Source: Nitrosospira lacus (GTDB lineage: Bacteria > Pseudomonadota > Gammaproteobacteria > Burkholderiales > Nitrosomonadaceae). Taken from it: 64,000 nt of DNA. Numbering within the stretch: the stretch's first letter is position 1; every line of letters begins with the position of its first letter. Below the pieces are notes generated by a model, which did no database searches, was not told the DNA's origin, and saw nothing but the letters and a program-made list of their open reading frames with translations. Below are positions 11,677-20,920 of this stretch, piece by piece. The DNA lies in NCBI RefSeq assembly GCF_000355765.4, contig NZ_CP021106.3, forward strand, positions 3,195,137-3,259,136, in the 5' to 3' direction. A program made the translations under genes and the position numbers.

Positions 11677-13086
11677 ATGGCGGTAGTCGATGTTCTTAAA
11701 ATGATCCAGGAAAACGAAATCAAGTTCGTTGATCTGCGTTTTACTGATACCCGCGGCAAGGAACAGCATGTGACACTTCCAGCCCATGCGTTTGATGCAG
11801 ATAAGCTTGAGGACGGCCACGCGTTCGATGGTTCTTCCATCGCCGGCTGGAAGGGTATTCAGGCTTCCGACATGCTGTTGATGCCCGATCCTGAAACCGC
11901 CCATATGGATCCGTTCATGGATGAAGCTACACTGCTCATAACCTGTGACGTGGTCGAGCCCTTGGATGGCAAAGGTTATGACCGTGATCCCCGTTCACTG
12001 GCAAAACGCGGCGAAGCTTACCTCAAGTCGACCGGCATCGGCGACACTGCCTATTTCGGCCCGGAACCCGAGTTCTTTATTTTTGATTCTGTCACCTGGC
12101 ATGCGGACATGTCCGGTTGTTCCGTAAAAATAGAATCCGAGGAAGCGGCGTGGAACTCCGCGGAAAAATACGAAGGGGGCAATACAGGCCACCGTCCCGC
12201 CGTAAAAGGCGGATATTTCCCCGTTCCACCGATCGATTCCCTGCATGACATCCGTTCCGCCATGTGTCTGGCGCTGGAAGAAATGGGTGTTGAAGTCGAA
12301 GTACACCATCACGAGGTTGCGACGGCCGGACAGTGCGAAATCGGCACCAAGTACAGCAGCCTGGTGAAGCGCGCTGACTGGACCCAGGTATTCAAATATG
12401 TGGTGCACAATGTTGCCCACTCTTACGGCAAAACGGCCACGTTCATGCCAAAGCCCATCGTCGGGGACAATGGTTCCGGCATGCATGTGCATCAATCAAT
12501 CTGGAAAGCTGGGCAGAATCTGTTTTCCGGAAATGGCTATGCCGGACTTTCAGAAATGGCGCTGTTTTACATCGGCGGCATTATCAAGCACGCCAAGGCC
12601 TTGAATGCCATTACCAATCCTGGCACCAATTCCTACAAGCGCCTGGTCCCGGGTTTTGAAGCACCGATCAATCTTGCCTACTCGGTAAGCAACCGCTCCG
12701 CCGCGGTGCGGATTCCTTATGCCAACAGTTCAAAGGGACGGCGCATCGAAGTACGTTTTCCCGACCCCACCGCCAACCCCTATCTGGCATTCACCGCATT
12801 GATGATGGCTGGACTGGACGGCATCCAGAACAAGATCCATCCGGGCGATCCCATGGACAAGAATCTTTATGATCTTCCTCCCGAAGAAGCAGCGAGTATT
12901 CCGAATCCCTGCGCCTCGCTCGATGAAGCGCTGGACAATCTGGACAAGGATCGCAATTTTCTCACCCGGGGCGGCGTGTTTTCGAATGATATGATCGATG
13001 CCTATATTGAGCTCAAGATGGAGGAAGTCACACGCTTTCGCATGACCACTCACCCGGTGGAGTTTGATATGTACTACAGTCTATAG
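11677..13086 (+). CDS. glnA: Glutamine synthetase, type I
   Basis: 469 aa, the length of GS-I beta enzymes. It makes glutamine from glutamate, ammonium and ATP, the main ammonium-assimilation step. Seen: DGSSIAGW in the beta-grasp region, the active-site strands [10 protein letters not shown] and [28 protein letters not shown]-type glutamate binding (here [17 protein letters not shown]), and the adenylylation loop [10 protein letters not shown] whose Tyr is the usual modification target, so GlnE-type control is likely. The ATG at 11677 follows CTGGAG at good spacing; an upstream in-frame ATG at 11653 lacks this. In an ammonia oxidiser it diverts part of the substrate into biomass. Confidence 0.97.
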   Translation: MAVVDVLKMIQENEIKFVDLRFTDTRGKEQHVTLPAHAFDADKLEDGHAFDGSSIAGWKGIQASDMLLMPDPETAHMDPFMDEATLLITCDVVEPLDGKGYDRDPRSLAKRGEAYLKSTGIGDTAYFGPEPEFFIFDSVTWHADMSGCSVKIESEEAAWNSAEKYEGGNTGHRPAVKGGYFPVPPIDSLHDIRSAMCLALEEMGVEVEVHHHEVATAGQCEIGTKYSSLVKRADWTQVFKYVVHNVAHSYGKTATFMPKPIVGDNGSGMHVHQSIWKAGQNLFSGNGYAGLSEMALFYIGGIIKHAKALNAITNPGTNSYKRLVPGFEAPINLAYSVSNRSAAVRIPYANSSKGRRIEVRFPDPTANPYLAFTALMMAGLDGIQNKIHPGDPMDKNLYDLPPEEAASIPNPCASLDEALDNLDKDRNFLTRGGVFSNDMIDAYIELKMEEVTRFRMTTHPVEFDMYYSL

Positions 13087-13166
13087 GGCACTCTCATAAT
13101 TTTAATTGAGCGTTCACGCTGCCTCCGAACGTGACAAATAATTGGAATTTTGAAGGAAAATATTCG

Positions 13167-13826
13167 ATGAATATTCTGGCCATTTCATTCCTTGCCCTTC
13201 TTTCTCTGACGCTGGCGGGTTGTGGCGAAAAAGCGCCAGTGGAGACACCCAAGACAGAAGCACCGGCCAAACTTGCGGATGAGTTCACGTCTGAAAAAGA
13301 GATCCCATCAATATTGGAGAAAGAGTTAACGCCGGAAGAAAAGTCTGCGCTATTGGACAAGATAATGCCGTCGTCCCCAAATGAGCCAACGCCGGAAGAA
13401 AAATTTCTGAAATTAAGAAAAGATGCGGATGCTGGAGATCCCAAAGCACAAAATGGTCTCGGGGTGATGTACTACACCGGGGAAGCCATATCCAAGGACT
13501 CATCAGGCAGGATTTTAAGCAACGATCCTGAGACAGCCGCGGCGTGGTTTCACAGATCCGCTGCACAGGGGTATGCCGACGCCCAATTCAATCTCGGCTT
13601 GATGTATGCCAATGGCGAGGGAGTAGCAAAAGACGCCGCCAAGGCCGTAGAGTTATTCAAAAAAGCCGCTGATCAGGGAAATGTCGATGCGCAAAATAAT
13701 CTGGGGGTGATGTATTACTCCGGTGAAGGTGTGCCGAGAGATGCTTCCAAAGCCAAGGAGTGGTTTGAAAAAGCCGCCGCGCAGGGCAATGCGGATGCGC
13801 AAGCCAACCTTGATGCGATGAAATGA
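13167..13826 (+). CDS. Sel1-repeat lipoprotein
   Basis: 219 aa. A lipoprotein signal (MNILAISFLALLSLTLAGC) has a clear LAGC lipobox; Cys18 would be lipidated. A low-complexity Glu/Pro-rich linker follows to about residue 95, containing two copies of TPEEK. Three or more Sel1/TPR-like repeats come next (ALGVMYY-type units: NGLGVMYYTGEA, FNLGLMYANGEGVAKD, NNLGVMYYSGEGVPRD). Sel1 repeats form superhelices for protein-protein contacts. The ATG at 13167 is chosen because GAAGGAAA precedes it and the signal begins there. The partner is unknown. Shortly downstream of glnA, but with an 80-base gap. Confidence 0.82.
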   Translation: MNILAISFLALLSLTLAGCGEKAPVETPKTEAPAKLADEFTSEKEIPSILEKELTPEEKSALLDKIMPSSPNEPTPEEKFLKLRKDADAGDPKAQNGLGVMYYTGEAISKDSSGRILSNDPETAAAWFHRSAAQGYADAQFNLGLMYANGEGVAKDAAKAVELFKKAADQGNVDAQNNLGVMYYSGEGVPRDASKAKEWFEKAAAQGNADAQANLDAMK

Positions 13827-13990
13827 TCTGTTGCAGTGAACTTGCCAATCAATTAGCGGTGTCAACTGCAGTGCGATAATGCCGTATAACCAGGCTCGAG
13901 CAACAAGATCCTTCAAATATAGAGCCTGTAGATTTTCTGCATGCCCCAGCCCCATGAGCATGAACTCCCCTGCAACGCGACAGGCGGTGA

Positions 13991-15247
13991 ATGAATCCCA
14001 CCTCCATTGAGATTATTGGCGCAATCCTGTTTGGTATTGCGCTAATTCATACCTTCTCGACCAAATTCTTCGAGCGGTTGGCACATACCCGCCCGGCTCA
14101 CGCGGGGACCTGGCATTTTCTGGGCGAGGTGGAAGCGGTTTTTGGCTTCTGGGCAATGATCCTGGTCATCGCGATACTGGTCATTGAAGGCAAGGAGACC
14201 GCCATCACCTATCTTGATGGACAGAGTTTTATCGAACCCATGTTCGTGTTTGCAATCATGGTAATCGCGGGCAGCCGCCCCATCCTGCAATTCGCGATGC
14301 TTTGCGTAAAGATGACCGCGCGGCGTATTCCCTGGCCAGATGGGAAAGCATTTTATTTCATCACGCTATCTTTTGTCCCCTTGCTGGGATCCTTCATCAC
14401 CGAGCCGGCGGCCATGACACTGGCCGGTTTGATTCTCCTTCAGCGTTATTATTCCAAAGAGATTTCCACGCGGCTCAAATACGTCACCCTTGGTGTTCTA
14501 TTCGTCAACATTTCGATTGGTGGGACCATGACCTCGTTTGCCGCGCCGCCAGTCCTCATGGTAGCCGGCAAGTGGGGATGGGACAGCGCTTTCATGCTCA
14601 CGACATTCGGCTGGAAGGCCGCGCTTGCCGTGCTGGTGAATGCCCTGTCAGCCACTCTCCTGTTTCAGCGTGAATTATCGGAGATGAGGAATGAAGAGGA
14701 TACGCCGCGCGTTGGAGTTCCCGTGGCGGTAGTGCTTGTGCATCTGGCTTTTCTGATTGGAGTCATAGTGTTTGCGCATCACCCGGTTGTCTTCATCGGG
14801 CTGCTGCTCTTCTTCATCGGGTTTACTCACGCCTATGAACGCTACCAGGATCCCCTGATCCTGCGTGAAGGATTGATGGTTGGCTTTTTTCTGGCTGGCC
14901 TGGTCGTGCTGGGAGGATACCAGAAATGGTGGCTCCAACCCATATTGACGGGTATGGACAGTACCACGCTCTATTTCGGTGCCACCCTTCTCACTGCTGT
15001 CACTGACAACGCTGCGCTTACCTACCTGGGTTCTCTGCTGGAAGGAACAAGCGCGGAGTTTCGTTACGCACTTGTCGCCGGAGCCGTTACAGGAGGGGGT
15101 CTGACGGTAATTGCCAATGCACCCAACCCCGCGGGTTTTTCCATCCTCAAAGGCTCATTCAAGGATGGGGCGATTCATCCGCTAGGTTTGCTGGCAGCGG
15201 CGCTTCCCCCTACATTCGTTGCCATTCTTGCATTTCAGATGCTTTAA
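13991..15247 (+). CDS. Putative Na+/H+ antiporter family membrane protein
   Basis: 418 aa with about 10-11 membrane segments along the whole length. The sequence (N-terminus FGIALIHTFSTKFFERLAH, then GSFITEPAAMTLAGL, GGTMTSFAAPPVL and TDNAALTYLGSL) is that of the putative Na+/H+ antiporter family of the ion-transporter superfamily (Pfam Na_H_antiport_3). Buried acidic residues lie within the membrane segments around EPAA and TDNAA. Activity has not been shown for most members. Single gene between the Sel1 lipoprotein and lapA. Confidence 0.8.
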   Translation: MNPTSIEIIGAILFGIALIHTFSTKFFERLAHTRPAHAGTWHFLGEVEAVFGFWAMILVIAILVIEGKETAITYLDGQSFIEPMFVFAIMVIAGSRPILQFAMLCVKMTARRIPWPDGKAFYFITLSFVPLLGSFITEPAAMTLAGLILLQRYYSKEISTRLKYVTLGVLFVNISIGGTMTSFAAPPVLMVAGKWGWDSAFMLTTFGWKAALAVLVNALSATLLFQRELSEMRNEEDTPRVGVPVAVVLVHLAFLIGVIVFAHHPVVFIGLLLFFIGFTHAYERYQDPLILREGLMVGFFLAGLVVLGGYQKWWLQPILTGMDSTTLYFGATLLTAVTDNAALTYLGSLLEGTSAEFRYALVAGAVTGGGLTVIANAPNPAGFSILKGSFKDGAIHPLGLLAAALPPTFVAILAFQML

Positions 15248-15279
15248 GGTATTTCCGGTACGTAGCATCCTGCTCAATC

Positions 15280-15582
15280 CTAGTATCCATACGGCGCGGA
15301 TGGCGCATCTTTCTTTGTGGCGCGCAAATCATCATTCTCCATCCGTAGCATGTCGACCTGTTTACGTAGACGGCTTATAGAAATTCGCTCACGCAGCATC
15401 ACCGGTACCGTCACTAATGCACCAATGAGCGCACCCAAGCCAAAGCATGCCGCAATCACCACGGCAAGCGAAGCATCGACGCGCCACAGAAAGAATAAGA
15501 CGCTGACGGATACGGCATTCTGGACCGCAAACATGACAATCAGGAAAATAACGATGAGAGCGGAAACCAACTGTAATGGCAT
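15280..15582 (-). CDS. lapA: LapA-domain (DUF1049/YciS) inner-membrane protein
   Basis: 100 aa. Two membrane helices (LVSALIVIFLIVMFAVQNA and AVVIAACFGLGALIGALVTVPVML) are followed by a cytoplasmic coiled-coil tail (RLRKQVDMLRMENDDL). This matches the LapA/YciS family, which in enterobacteria works with LapB in lipopolysaccharide assembly and LpxC turnover. GGAG lies 6 bases before the ATG. No lapB is adjacent here, so the symbol rests on family membership alone. Confidence 0.75.
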   Translation of the reverse strand: MPLQLVSALIVIFLIVMFAVQNAVSVSVLFFLWRVDASLAVVIAACFGLGALIGALVTVPVMLRERISISRLRKQVDMLRMENDDLRATKKDAPSAPYGY

Positions 15583-15779
15583 AACGGCTCCACTCGTGGG
15601 TGGTAGTTTTCGCCCCTAATGCGGTGCCCAGCAGCCTGCCGGACTTAAAGAAAACCGGCCACAAGAATGCTTGGCCAGTTTTTCGACCTTCTCGCTTCGA
15701 TTCAAGTCTGGCGGGTTGCTATAGAACCGATCAGACCCGAACTCGAACATCGTCGCAGTGGCGCGCCAGAAAAAACCAT

Positions 15780-16610
15780 TCAGCCGCGAACCTTGCGAGC
15801 GAAGCCAGTCTCCATCCATTTTTTGATACGATTGGCGTCGCCGATGCGGGTATTCTTTCCCGCGGAATCAAGCAATACAATAATAACCGGCCTACCGGTT
15901 ATTTTTGCCTGCATCACCAGGCAGCGGCCGGCTTCGCTAAGAAAGCCGGTTTTTGATATGCCAATATCCCAACTCCCACTACGTACCAGATGGTTTGAGT
16001 TGGTAAACTGCAGGCTGCGATCGTCGTCTTCAAATTCCACCGCATGCGCGGCGGTAGTAGAAAATTCACGAATGATTTCGTAATCCTCCGCAGCATCGAC
16101 CAATTTTGCCAGATCGCGGGCCGTGGAAACGTTGGCCCGGTTTAACCCCGTGGAGTCAACAAAATAGCTATTGCCCATGCCGAGCTCAAACGCCTTGTCA
16201 TTCATTGCCACAACAAATGCGCGGATACCTCCCGGGTAACTGCGCCCCAGCGCCGCAGCAGCACGGTTTTCAGAGGACATCAACGCCAGCCGCAATAATT
16301 GCTGACGAGTAAGACTTACTCCCACCCGCAGGCGCGAGCGGGTGTTCTTGATAACGTCGATATCTGCGGCCTCTATCACGATTTCATCGTCAAGCGGCAG
16401 TTTCGCATCAAGCACCACTATCGCCGTCATCAGCTTCGTAATGGAAGCAATTGGCATCACGTTATCCGCGTTCTTGTTATAAAGAATACGTCCATGCTGC
16501 ATGTCCAGGATCAGCGCGGCTTGTGATCTGAGATTCAATCCTCCCTGCTGAGCGGATGCACCACCGGCAAATGCACACAAGGCGAAAGCCGCAAAGATAA
16601 TTTTTTTCAT
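15780..16610 (-). CDS. pbpG: D-alanyl-D-alanine endopeptidase (PBP7/PbpG type)
   Basis: 276 aa. Signal peptide MKKIIFAAFALCAFAGGASA. Peptidase S11 penicillin-binding motifs are all present: SITKLMTA (SxxK, catalytic Ser), SSENRAA (SxN) and KTGFLSEAG (KTG). Small S11 enzymes of this length without a long C-terminal domain act as periplasmic endopeptidases that cut D,D-crosslinks in peptidoglycan. Ordinary length; no operon partners. Confidence 0.9.
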   Translation of the reverse strand: MKKIIFAAFALCAFAGGASAQQGGLNLRSQAALILDMQHGRILYNKNADNVMPIASITKLMTAIVVLDAKLPLDDEIVIEAADIDVIKNTRSRLRVGVSLTRQQLLRLALMSSENRAAAALGRSYPGGIRAFVVAMNDKAFELGMGNSYFVDSTGLNRANVSTARDLAKLVDAAEDYEIIREFSTTAAHAVEFEDDDRSLQFTNSNHLVRSGSWDIGISKTGFLSEAGRCLVMQAKITGRPVIIVLLDSAGKNTRIGDANRIKKWMETGFARKVRG

Positions 16611-16803
16611 CTTGTCTTATCTATTGTAAGAATTCATCCGCTCACCCCACGGATCAGGAAATCAGCACGGTACCGGTTAAGTTAACAAATATTGAAGAAT
16701 AGGGAAAGTACTTTATCAAAATTTGCCGCAACAAATAACACCAGCAGCATTGGTGCATGCCAAGTCCCGGGCTCACCGCTGAGGCGATAAGCGGAGGAAT
16801 TCC

Positions 16804-16914
16804 TCATTCCTGAGATTTTACCGGCGCGGGATGATCGCCAGCGGGCTTGCGGAGTAACTCAAACATTCCCGCTAAAATCATAGCCAGGCCTGGTAGCGAA
16901 ATGCCATGATTCAT
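16804..16914 (-). CDS. Possible small protein of 36 aa
   Basis: An open frame encoding MNHGISLPGLAMILAGMFELL followed by a short polar tail ending KSQE, lying downstream of the GGDEF-EAL gene in the 348-base gap before pbpG. A hydrophobic stretch plus a Pro/charged tail could be a small membrane peptide; AAGGGG precedes the ATG closely. Length alone gives little support and no family is recognised. Nothing else was recognised in that gap apart from a 12-bp palindrome (GAGGAATTCCTC at 16794-16805). Confidence 0.25.
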   Translation of the reverse strand: MNHGISLPGLAMILAGMFELLRKPAGDHPAPVKSQE

Positions 16915-16958
16915 ACCCCTTACGATAATCCTGGGGCTGGCCTGGGGAAATCCGGGGG

Positions 16959-19900
16959 CTAATTCATTAGTAACTGGTGGCCATTCATAAGCACCTGCGA
17001 AGCACCTTCAAGCGGCAGTGGCCGTGAGAAATAATAGCCCTGCATCTCGTCGCAACCGTGCAGTATCAGGAAATCCAGTTGCTCCTTGGTTTCCACACCC
17101 TCGGCTACCACTTCCAGCTCCAAGCTGTGTGCAAGCTTGATCATTGCTACCGTGATGGTTGCATCGTCAGGATCGGTAGTGACATCCCGGATGAATGTGC
17201 GGTCGATCTTGAGTACATCGAGCGGGAAACGTTTGAGGTAGGCAAGGCTCGAGTAGCCAGTGCCGAAATCATCCATTGAAATTTTCACCCCAAAGGCCTT
17301 CAGGTTTTGCAGTGCATTGGCGGCTGTCTCGGCTTCTTTCATCAATACCGACTCGGTCAACTCAAATTCCAGCAAGCGGGGGTTGATTCCGGTAATCTCG
17401 AGCGTTTTTCCAATCACGGCATCGAGGTCTTGCTGCTGAAACTGCCGTGCCGAGAGATTGATCGAGACCGGATGCGGAACCAGTCCTTGATTCTGCCATT
17501 TTCCTATCTGCTCGCAGACCGTTAGTACTACCCATTCACCAACGGGCACGATCAATCCGGTATCCTCCAGAACCGAGATAAACTGGAACGGTGGCACCAG
17601 CCCCAGCGCTGGATGCCGCCAGCGCAACAACGCCTCAAAGCCGGTAATTTTGCCATTGGACAAACTTACCTTTGGCTGATAGTGAAGCACGAATTCACGC
17701 CGTGCCAATGCGCCACGCAGTTGTGTTTCCAATTTCAGGCGCGCGACCGCGCGCTCATTCATTTGCGGCAAATAAAACTGATAAATAGCAGGTCCGTGTT
17801 CCTTCGCCTGGAACATCGCGGTATCGGCATTCCTGAGCAGGCCATCCGCATCCGTGCCATCTCCGGGATAGATACTGATGCCCAGGCTGGCGGAAATATA
17901 GATTTCCTGACTTTCCAGCTCGAATGGCAGTGACAGTGCGGCAATCACTTTTTCTGCCACCACGGTTGCATCCTCGGCTTGGGCCAGGCTGGAGAGAATG
18001 AACGCGAACTCATCCCCCCCCAGACGTGCCACCGTATCGCCGGAACGCACGCACTGTTGCAGTCGTTGCGCGACCTGGACCAGTAGCGCGTCGCCGGTGC
18101 TGTGGCCCATCGTATCATTGACGATCTTGAAGCGGTCGAGATCAGCAAATACAACACCGATTCGCCCGTGGTTGCGTTGCGCCTGTTCCATCACCTGTCC
18201 GAGACGATCGAGAAACAGGCTTCGGTTGGGCAATCCCGTAAGCGGATCGAACTGGGCCAGGTAGGTAAGCCGCTCCTCCGCATTTTTGCGATTAATCGCG
18301 GCCGCGAGGACATTGGCAAGACTCTGCAAAAAACTGATGCTGGCCGGCGTGAAACGAAGCGTGTCGCGGGAATAGGCGCCTAGAATTCCACTAGGGCCGT
18401 CGGTTCCCGAGATAAGCACGCCAACCCCACTCCGGATGTCATGAGTTCTGAGGATCTCCGAGGGCGTAAAGCGAGTCTCGGTGCGAAAGTCCTCCACAAT
18501 GACAGGTTCACCGCTCAAGAGAGCAAACCGGTTCTGGGTATTCTCATCGACGGTGCATATTTGACGGCCAATCCATCCGTCTTGCCAACCCGAACCCGCT
18601 TTAAGAATAAAGGAACGGCCATCCAGAGTCATCAAAAGAATCTTGCAGAAGTCTATGTTTAAACCCTGAGAGGCAACTGTGGCCACCTGATTCCACAACT
18701 CTTCAAGATCGGTGCTGGCGAGCGCCTGTTGCCCGAATGCCGCGATGAGGCCCTGCTGCCTTGCGTGTTGCCGGATGGCTAATTCCGCCTGTTTGCGTTC
18801 AGTGATATCGATATTGGTTCCTACTACTTTTAATTCCTTATCATTCGTACCCCACGTCACTGTTTGGGCAACATGGAGATAACGCACCGTTTCATGTGCG
18901 CGCAAAATGCGAAAATCCAGGTGCTCCCGCCCTTTCTCGGCAACGATCCTGCGCAGCTTCACTTCCTGCTCTGCCAGATCATCGGGATGTACATAGGATT
19001 TCCACACCTCATAATTCATTGTGCACTCCCGTGGAACACCGTAGATCTCATACATGTGGTCATCCCAGATGATCTCGCCGGTAGCGGTATTCCACTCCCA
19101 GATGCCTATCGCGGCCGCTCCGGTGGCAAGAGCAAGACGTGTTCTTTCCTCCAGCAAAACCCGCTCTCTGCGAGCCGACTCGGCCCGGAGCCAAACATTT
19201 TCTATGACTGTGGGTAACCGCTGAAGATAGCCAGAACTTTTTACTACATAATCAGCGGCGCCCAGTTTGAGAGACTGCCGCGCAATTTCTTCATCCCCCT
19301 GCTCGGTCACGAGAATGATGGGCAAATCAAGTCCCCGAACCTGGCGAAGCTCCTTTATGACATCGGTGGCGGAAGCTCCAGGCAAACGATAGTCAAGCAA
19401 GAGAACATCCGTGACGAATTTCGGATTAGGGACTGAAAAGCAATGCAAGACTTGCTCGGCGGTCTGAAGGGATTCAATGTGGAGATGTGGGGCAATTGAA
19501 GCCAATTCCCGTTTTGTCAAGTCGATATCGTAAGCATTCGGTTCGACATATAGAACTCTCAGCGTTGTAGCCCGGCGGAACGTTTCCGTCTGGAATTTAT
19601 CCAATGCCGCACGGAGCACGAGAGCCAATGTTTCCAGGAAATTGCTCCGTTTTATGACATAGTCATCTGCACCTCCACTGAGCAATGCCACCAGGGTCTC
19701 TTCGCTGCCCGAGCTGGTAAGCACTACGACGGGCAGCGGCAGGTGCTCACCGCGAACGTGATCAAGCAAAGTTTTGCCGCTCCCATCAGGAAGATTGAGG
19801 TCGGTCAAGACCAGGTCATAACGCGCAGGAATATCCCCGTTGGCCAGCGCGACTCCAGCCGTTTCCAGACTGGTCCCATAAATCTCACGGAATCGTTCGA

Positions 19901-20024
19901 GCCGTGCGAGCGCCTCGGCTAATGTAGAAACGACTTCCAGCTGAATATCCGGCGCACGCTTTCGCAACTCGATTCGCACAAGATCAGCGTCTTGGGCATT
20001 ATCCTCAAGATAGAGGATTTTCAT
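16959..20024 (-). CDS. Receiver-receiver-PAS-GAF-GGDEF-EAL cyclic-di-GMP signalling protein
   Basis: 1021 aa from the ATG at 20024. Domain order: receiver 1 (about 1-135, phospho-acceptor Asp in LVLTDLNLPDGSG); receiver 2 (about 150-285, LLLDYRLPGAS); PAS with PAC (about 300-420, GIWEWNTATGEIIW); GAF (about 430-580); GGDEF (about 590-750, intact RLGGDEFAFIL); EAL (about 765-1010, EALLRWRHP, ELTESVLM, DDFGTGYSSLAYLKR, EGVET). Both output domains keep their signature residues, so synthesis and hydrolysis of c-di-GMP are both possible. Last gene of a minus-strand cluster after a histidine kinase and a response regulator, which may feed it phosphate. A MITE-like copy fills the gap up to its start codon. 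Confidence 0.92.
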   Translation of the reverse strand: MKILYLEDNAQDADLVRIELRKRAPDIQLEVVSTLAEALARLERFREIYGTSLETAGVALANGDIPARYDLVLTDLNLPDGSGKTLLDHVRGEHLPLPVVVLTSSGSEETLVALLSGGADDYVIKRSNFLETLALVLRAALDKFQTETFRRATTLRVLYVEPNAYDIDLTKRELASIAPHLHIESLQTAEQVLHCFSVPNPKFVTDVLLLDYRLPGASATDVIKELRQVRGLDLPIILVTEQGDEEIARQSLKLGAADYVVKSSGYLQRLPTVIENVWLRAESARRERVLLEERTRLALATGAAAIGIWEWNTATGEIIWDDHMYEIYGVPRECTMNYEVWKSYVHPDDLAEQEVKLRRIVAEKGREHLDFRILRAHETVRYLHVAQTVTWGTNDKELKVVGTNIDITERKQAELAIRQHARQQGLIAAFGQQALASTDLEELWNQVATVASQGLNIDFCKILLMTLDGRSFILKAGSGWQDGWIGRQICTVDENTQNRFALLSGEPVIVEDFRTETRFTPSEILRTHDIRSGVGVLISGTDGPSGILGAYSRDTLRFTPASISFLQSLANVLAAAINRKNAEERLTYLAQFDPLTGLPNRSLFLDRLGQVMEQAQRNHGRIGVVFADLDRFKIVNDTMGHSTGDALLVQVAQRLQQCVRSGDTVARLGGDEFAFILSSLAQAEDATVVAEKVIAALSLPFELESQEIYISASLGISIYPGDGTDADGLLRNADTAMFQAKEHGPAIYQFYLPQMNERAVARLKLETQLRGALARREFVLHYQPKVSLSNGKITGFEALLRWRHPALGLVPPFQFISVLEDTGLIVPVGEWVVLTVCEQIGKWQNQGLVPHPVSINLSARQFQQQDLDAVIGKTLEITGINPRLLEFELTESVLMKEAETAANALQNLKAFGVKISMDDFGTGYSSLAYLKRFPLDVLKIDRTFIRDVTTDPDDATITVAMIKLAHSLELEVVAEGVETKEQLDFLILHGCDEMQGYYFSRPLPLEGASQVLMNGHQLLMN

Positions 20025-20025
20025 T

Positions 20026-20144
20026 ATCCTAAATCCGGCGGTTGTGTCGAATTCACAAAAAACAAGATGCAATTCCTATGCGGCAAAGGTTCAGTATGAA
20101 TCATGGTGCCGAGCTGAGAAATGAACGGTCACCGGATGCGGGAT
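20026..20144 (-). repeat. MITE-like element, copy A (119 bp)
   Basis: Left terminal repeat ATCCTAAATCCGGCGGTTG at 20026-20044; right end TCACCGGATGCGGGAT at 20129-20144 is its imperfect inverse. The core TATGAATCATGGTGCC and the flank AACGGTCA are shared with copies B and D. It exactly fills the space between the response-regulator stop codon (20144-20146) and the start codon of the GGDEF-EAL gene (20022-20024). CATT stands on both sides as a possible target duplication. Read in gene sense, its end supplies TTTAGGATA before the ATG, a plausible ribosome site. Confidence 0.75.
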
Positions 20145-20578
20145 CATTCGCGCCGTGGCGGGCTGGCAATATTGAGAACAGTCCAGTAAAGCTCGATTTG
20201 CCTGGCTACTTCAATAAATTTATCAAAATCCACGGGCTTCACGATGTAGGAATTAGCCCCGAGCGAATAGGCCTCATGTATGTCACAGTCCTCAGCGGAG
20301 GAGGTAAGAATTACAACAGCGACGGTTCTAAAATCGGGATGTGCCCGGATGACGCGTAAAACTTCAAGTCCGCTAATTTTCGGCAATTTCAGATCAAGCA
20401 GTATCACTACGGGTATCGCCTCACCTGTTTTCCATTTTTCAATAAAGTCGAGCGCCTCCTGCCCGTCACGCGCCACCTGGAGTGGATTGTTGAGATTGTG
20501 CCGAATGAAAGCACGCCGCGTAAGGTCCACATCCATTGGATTGTCTTCAATGAGCAGTATCGGCGGAGTCATGTTCAT
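20144..20578 (-). CDS. Single-domain response regulator (CheY/Rcp1-like)
   Basis: About 144 aa, essentially one receiver domain: acidic pocket ILLIEDNPMDVDLTRRAF, phospho-acceptor Asp in VILLDLKLPKISGLEVL, conserved VVILTSSAEDCD and Lys in YIVKPVDF. There is no output domain, so it acts as a phosphorelay shuttle or by protein contact. This subfamily typically accompanies phytochrome-like or PAS histidine kinases. The start is uncertain: ATG at 20578 or 20572; the frame opens to 20686 but runs into repeat copy B. Lies between the PAS kinase and the c-di-GMP protein. Confidence 0.88.
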   Translation of the reverse strand: MNMTPPILLIEDNPMDVDLTRRAFIRHNLNNPLQVARDGQEALDFIEKWKTGEAIPVVILLDLKLPKISGLEVLRVIRAHPDFRTVAVVILTSSAEDCDIHEAYSLGANSYIVKPVDFDKFIEVARQIELYWTVLNIASPPRRE

Positions 20579-20600
20579 AGTGTAGTGCATCAGAAATATC

Positions 20601-20838
20601 ATCCCAAATCCGGCAGTCGGACTGGGTGAAGTATGTGGTTTTTGGGGTGCAGGGCAAGGCACAACAACGCGGAATCGCTGTTCCATTCAGAGAGTTGCAA
20701 CGCAGGCCTATGCCGCAAAAACCGCACACTTTCCCGGTAGCGAACTCACTCACAAGATGAAAACCAAGTGGCGCAAAATATCGTTATGAATCATAGCGCC
20801 AAACTGACATAGGAGCGGTCAACTGCCGGATTCAGGAT
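20601..20838 (-). repeat. MITE-like element, copy B (238 bp)
   Basis: Ends ATCCCAAATCCGGCAGTCG (20601-20619) and CAACTGCCGGATTCAGGAT (20820-20838) are nearly perfect inverted repeats of each other. The left inner 75 bases (GGTTTTTGGGGTGCAGGGC and following) are nearly the same as in copy C; the right inner part (ATGAATCATAGCGCC, GAGCGGTCAA) is shared with A, C and D. It lies between the response regulator and the histidine kinase, about 22 bases upstream of the regulator's start, in the same orientation to the gene as copies A and C. Confidence 0.8.
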
Positions 20839-20920
20839 CATTAGGCAATGACTATGGTTCAGCCAAGACATACAGAGACTTATCGTTATTTTTATGCAAC
20901 AATATTTCCGGCGCACAATG

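Noticed and set aside
16900-16914. Half copy of the MITE-like element (TATGAATCATGG on the minus strand)
   Set aside because: Only 12 bases match and no terminal repeat lies at a fitting distance.
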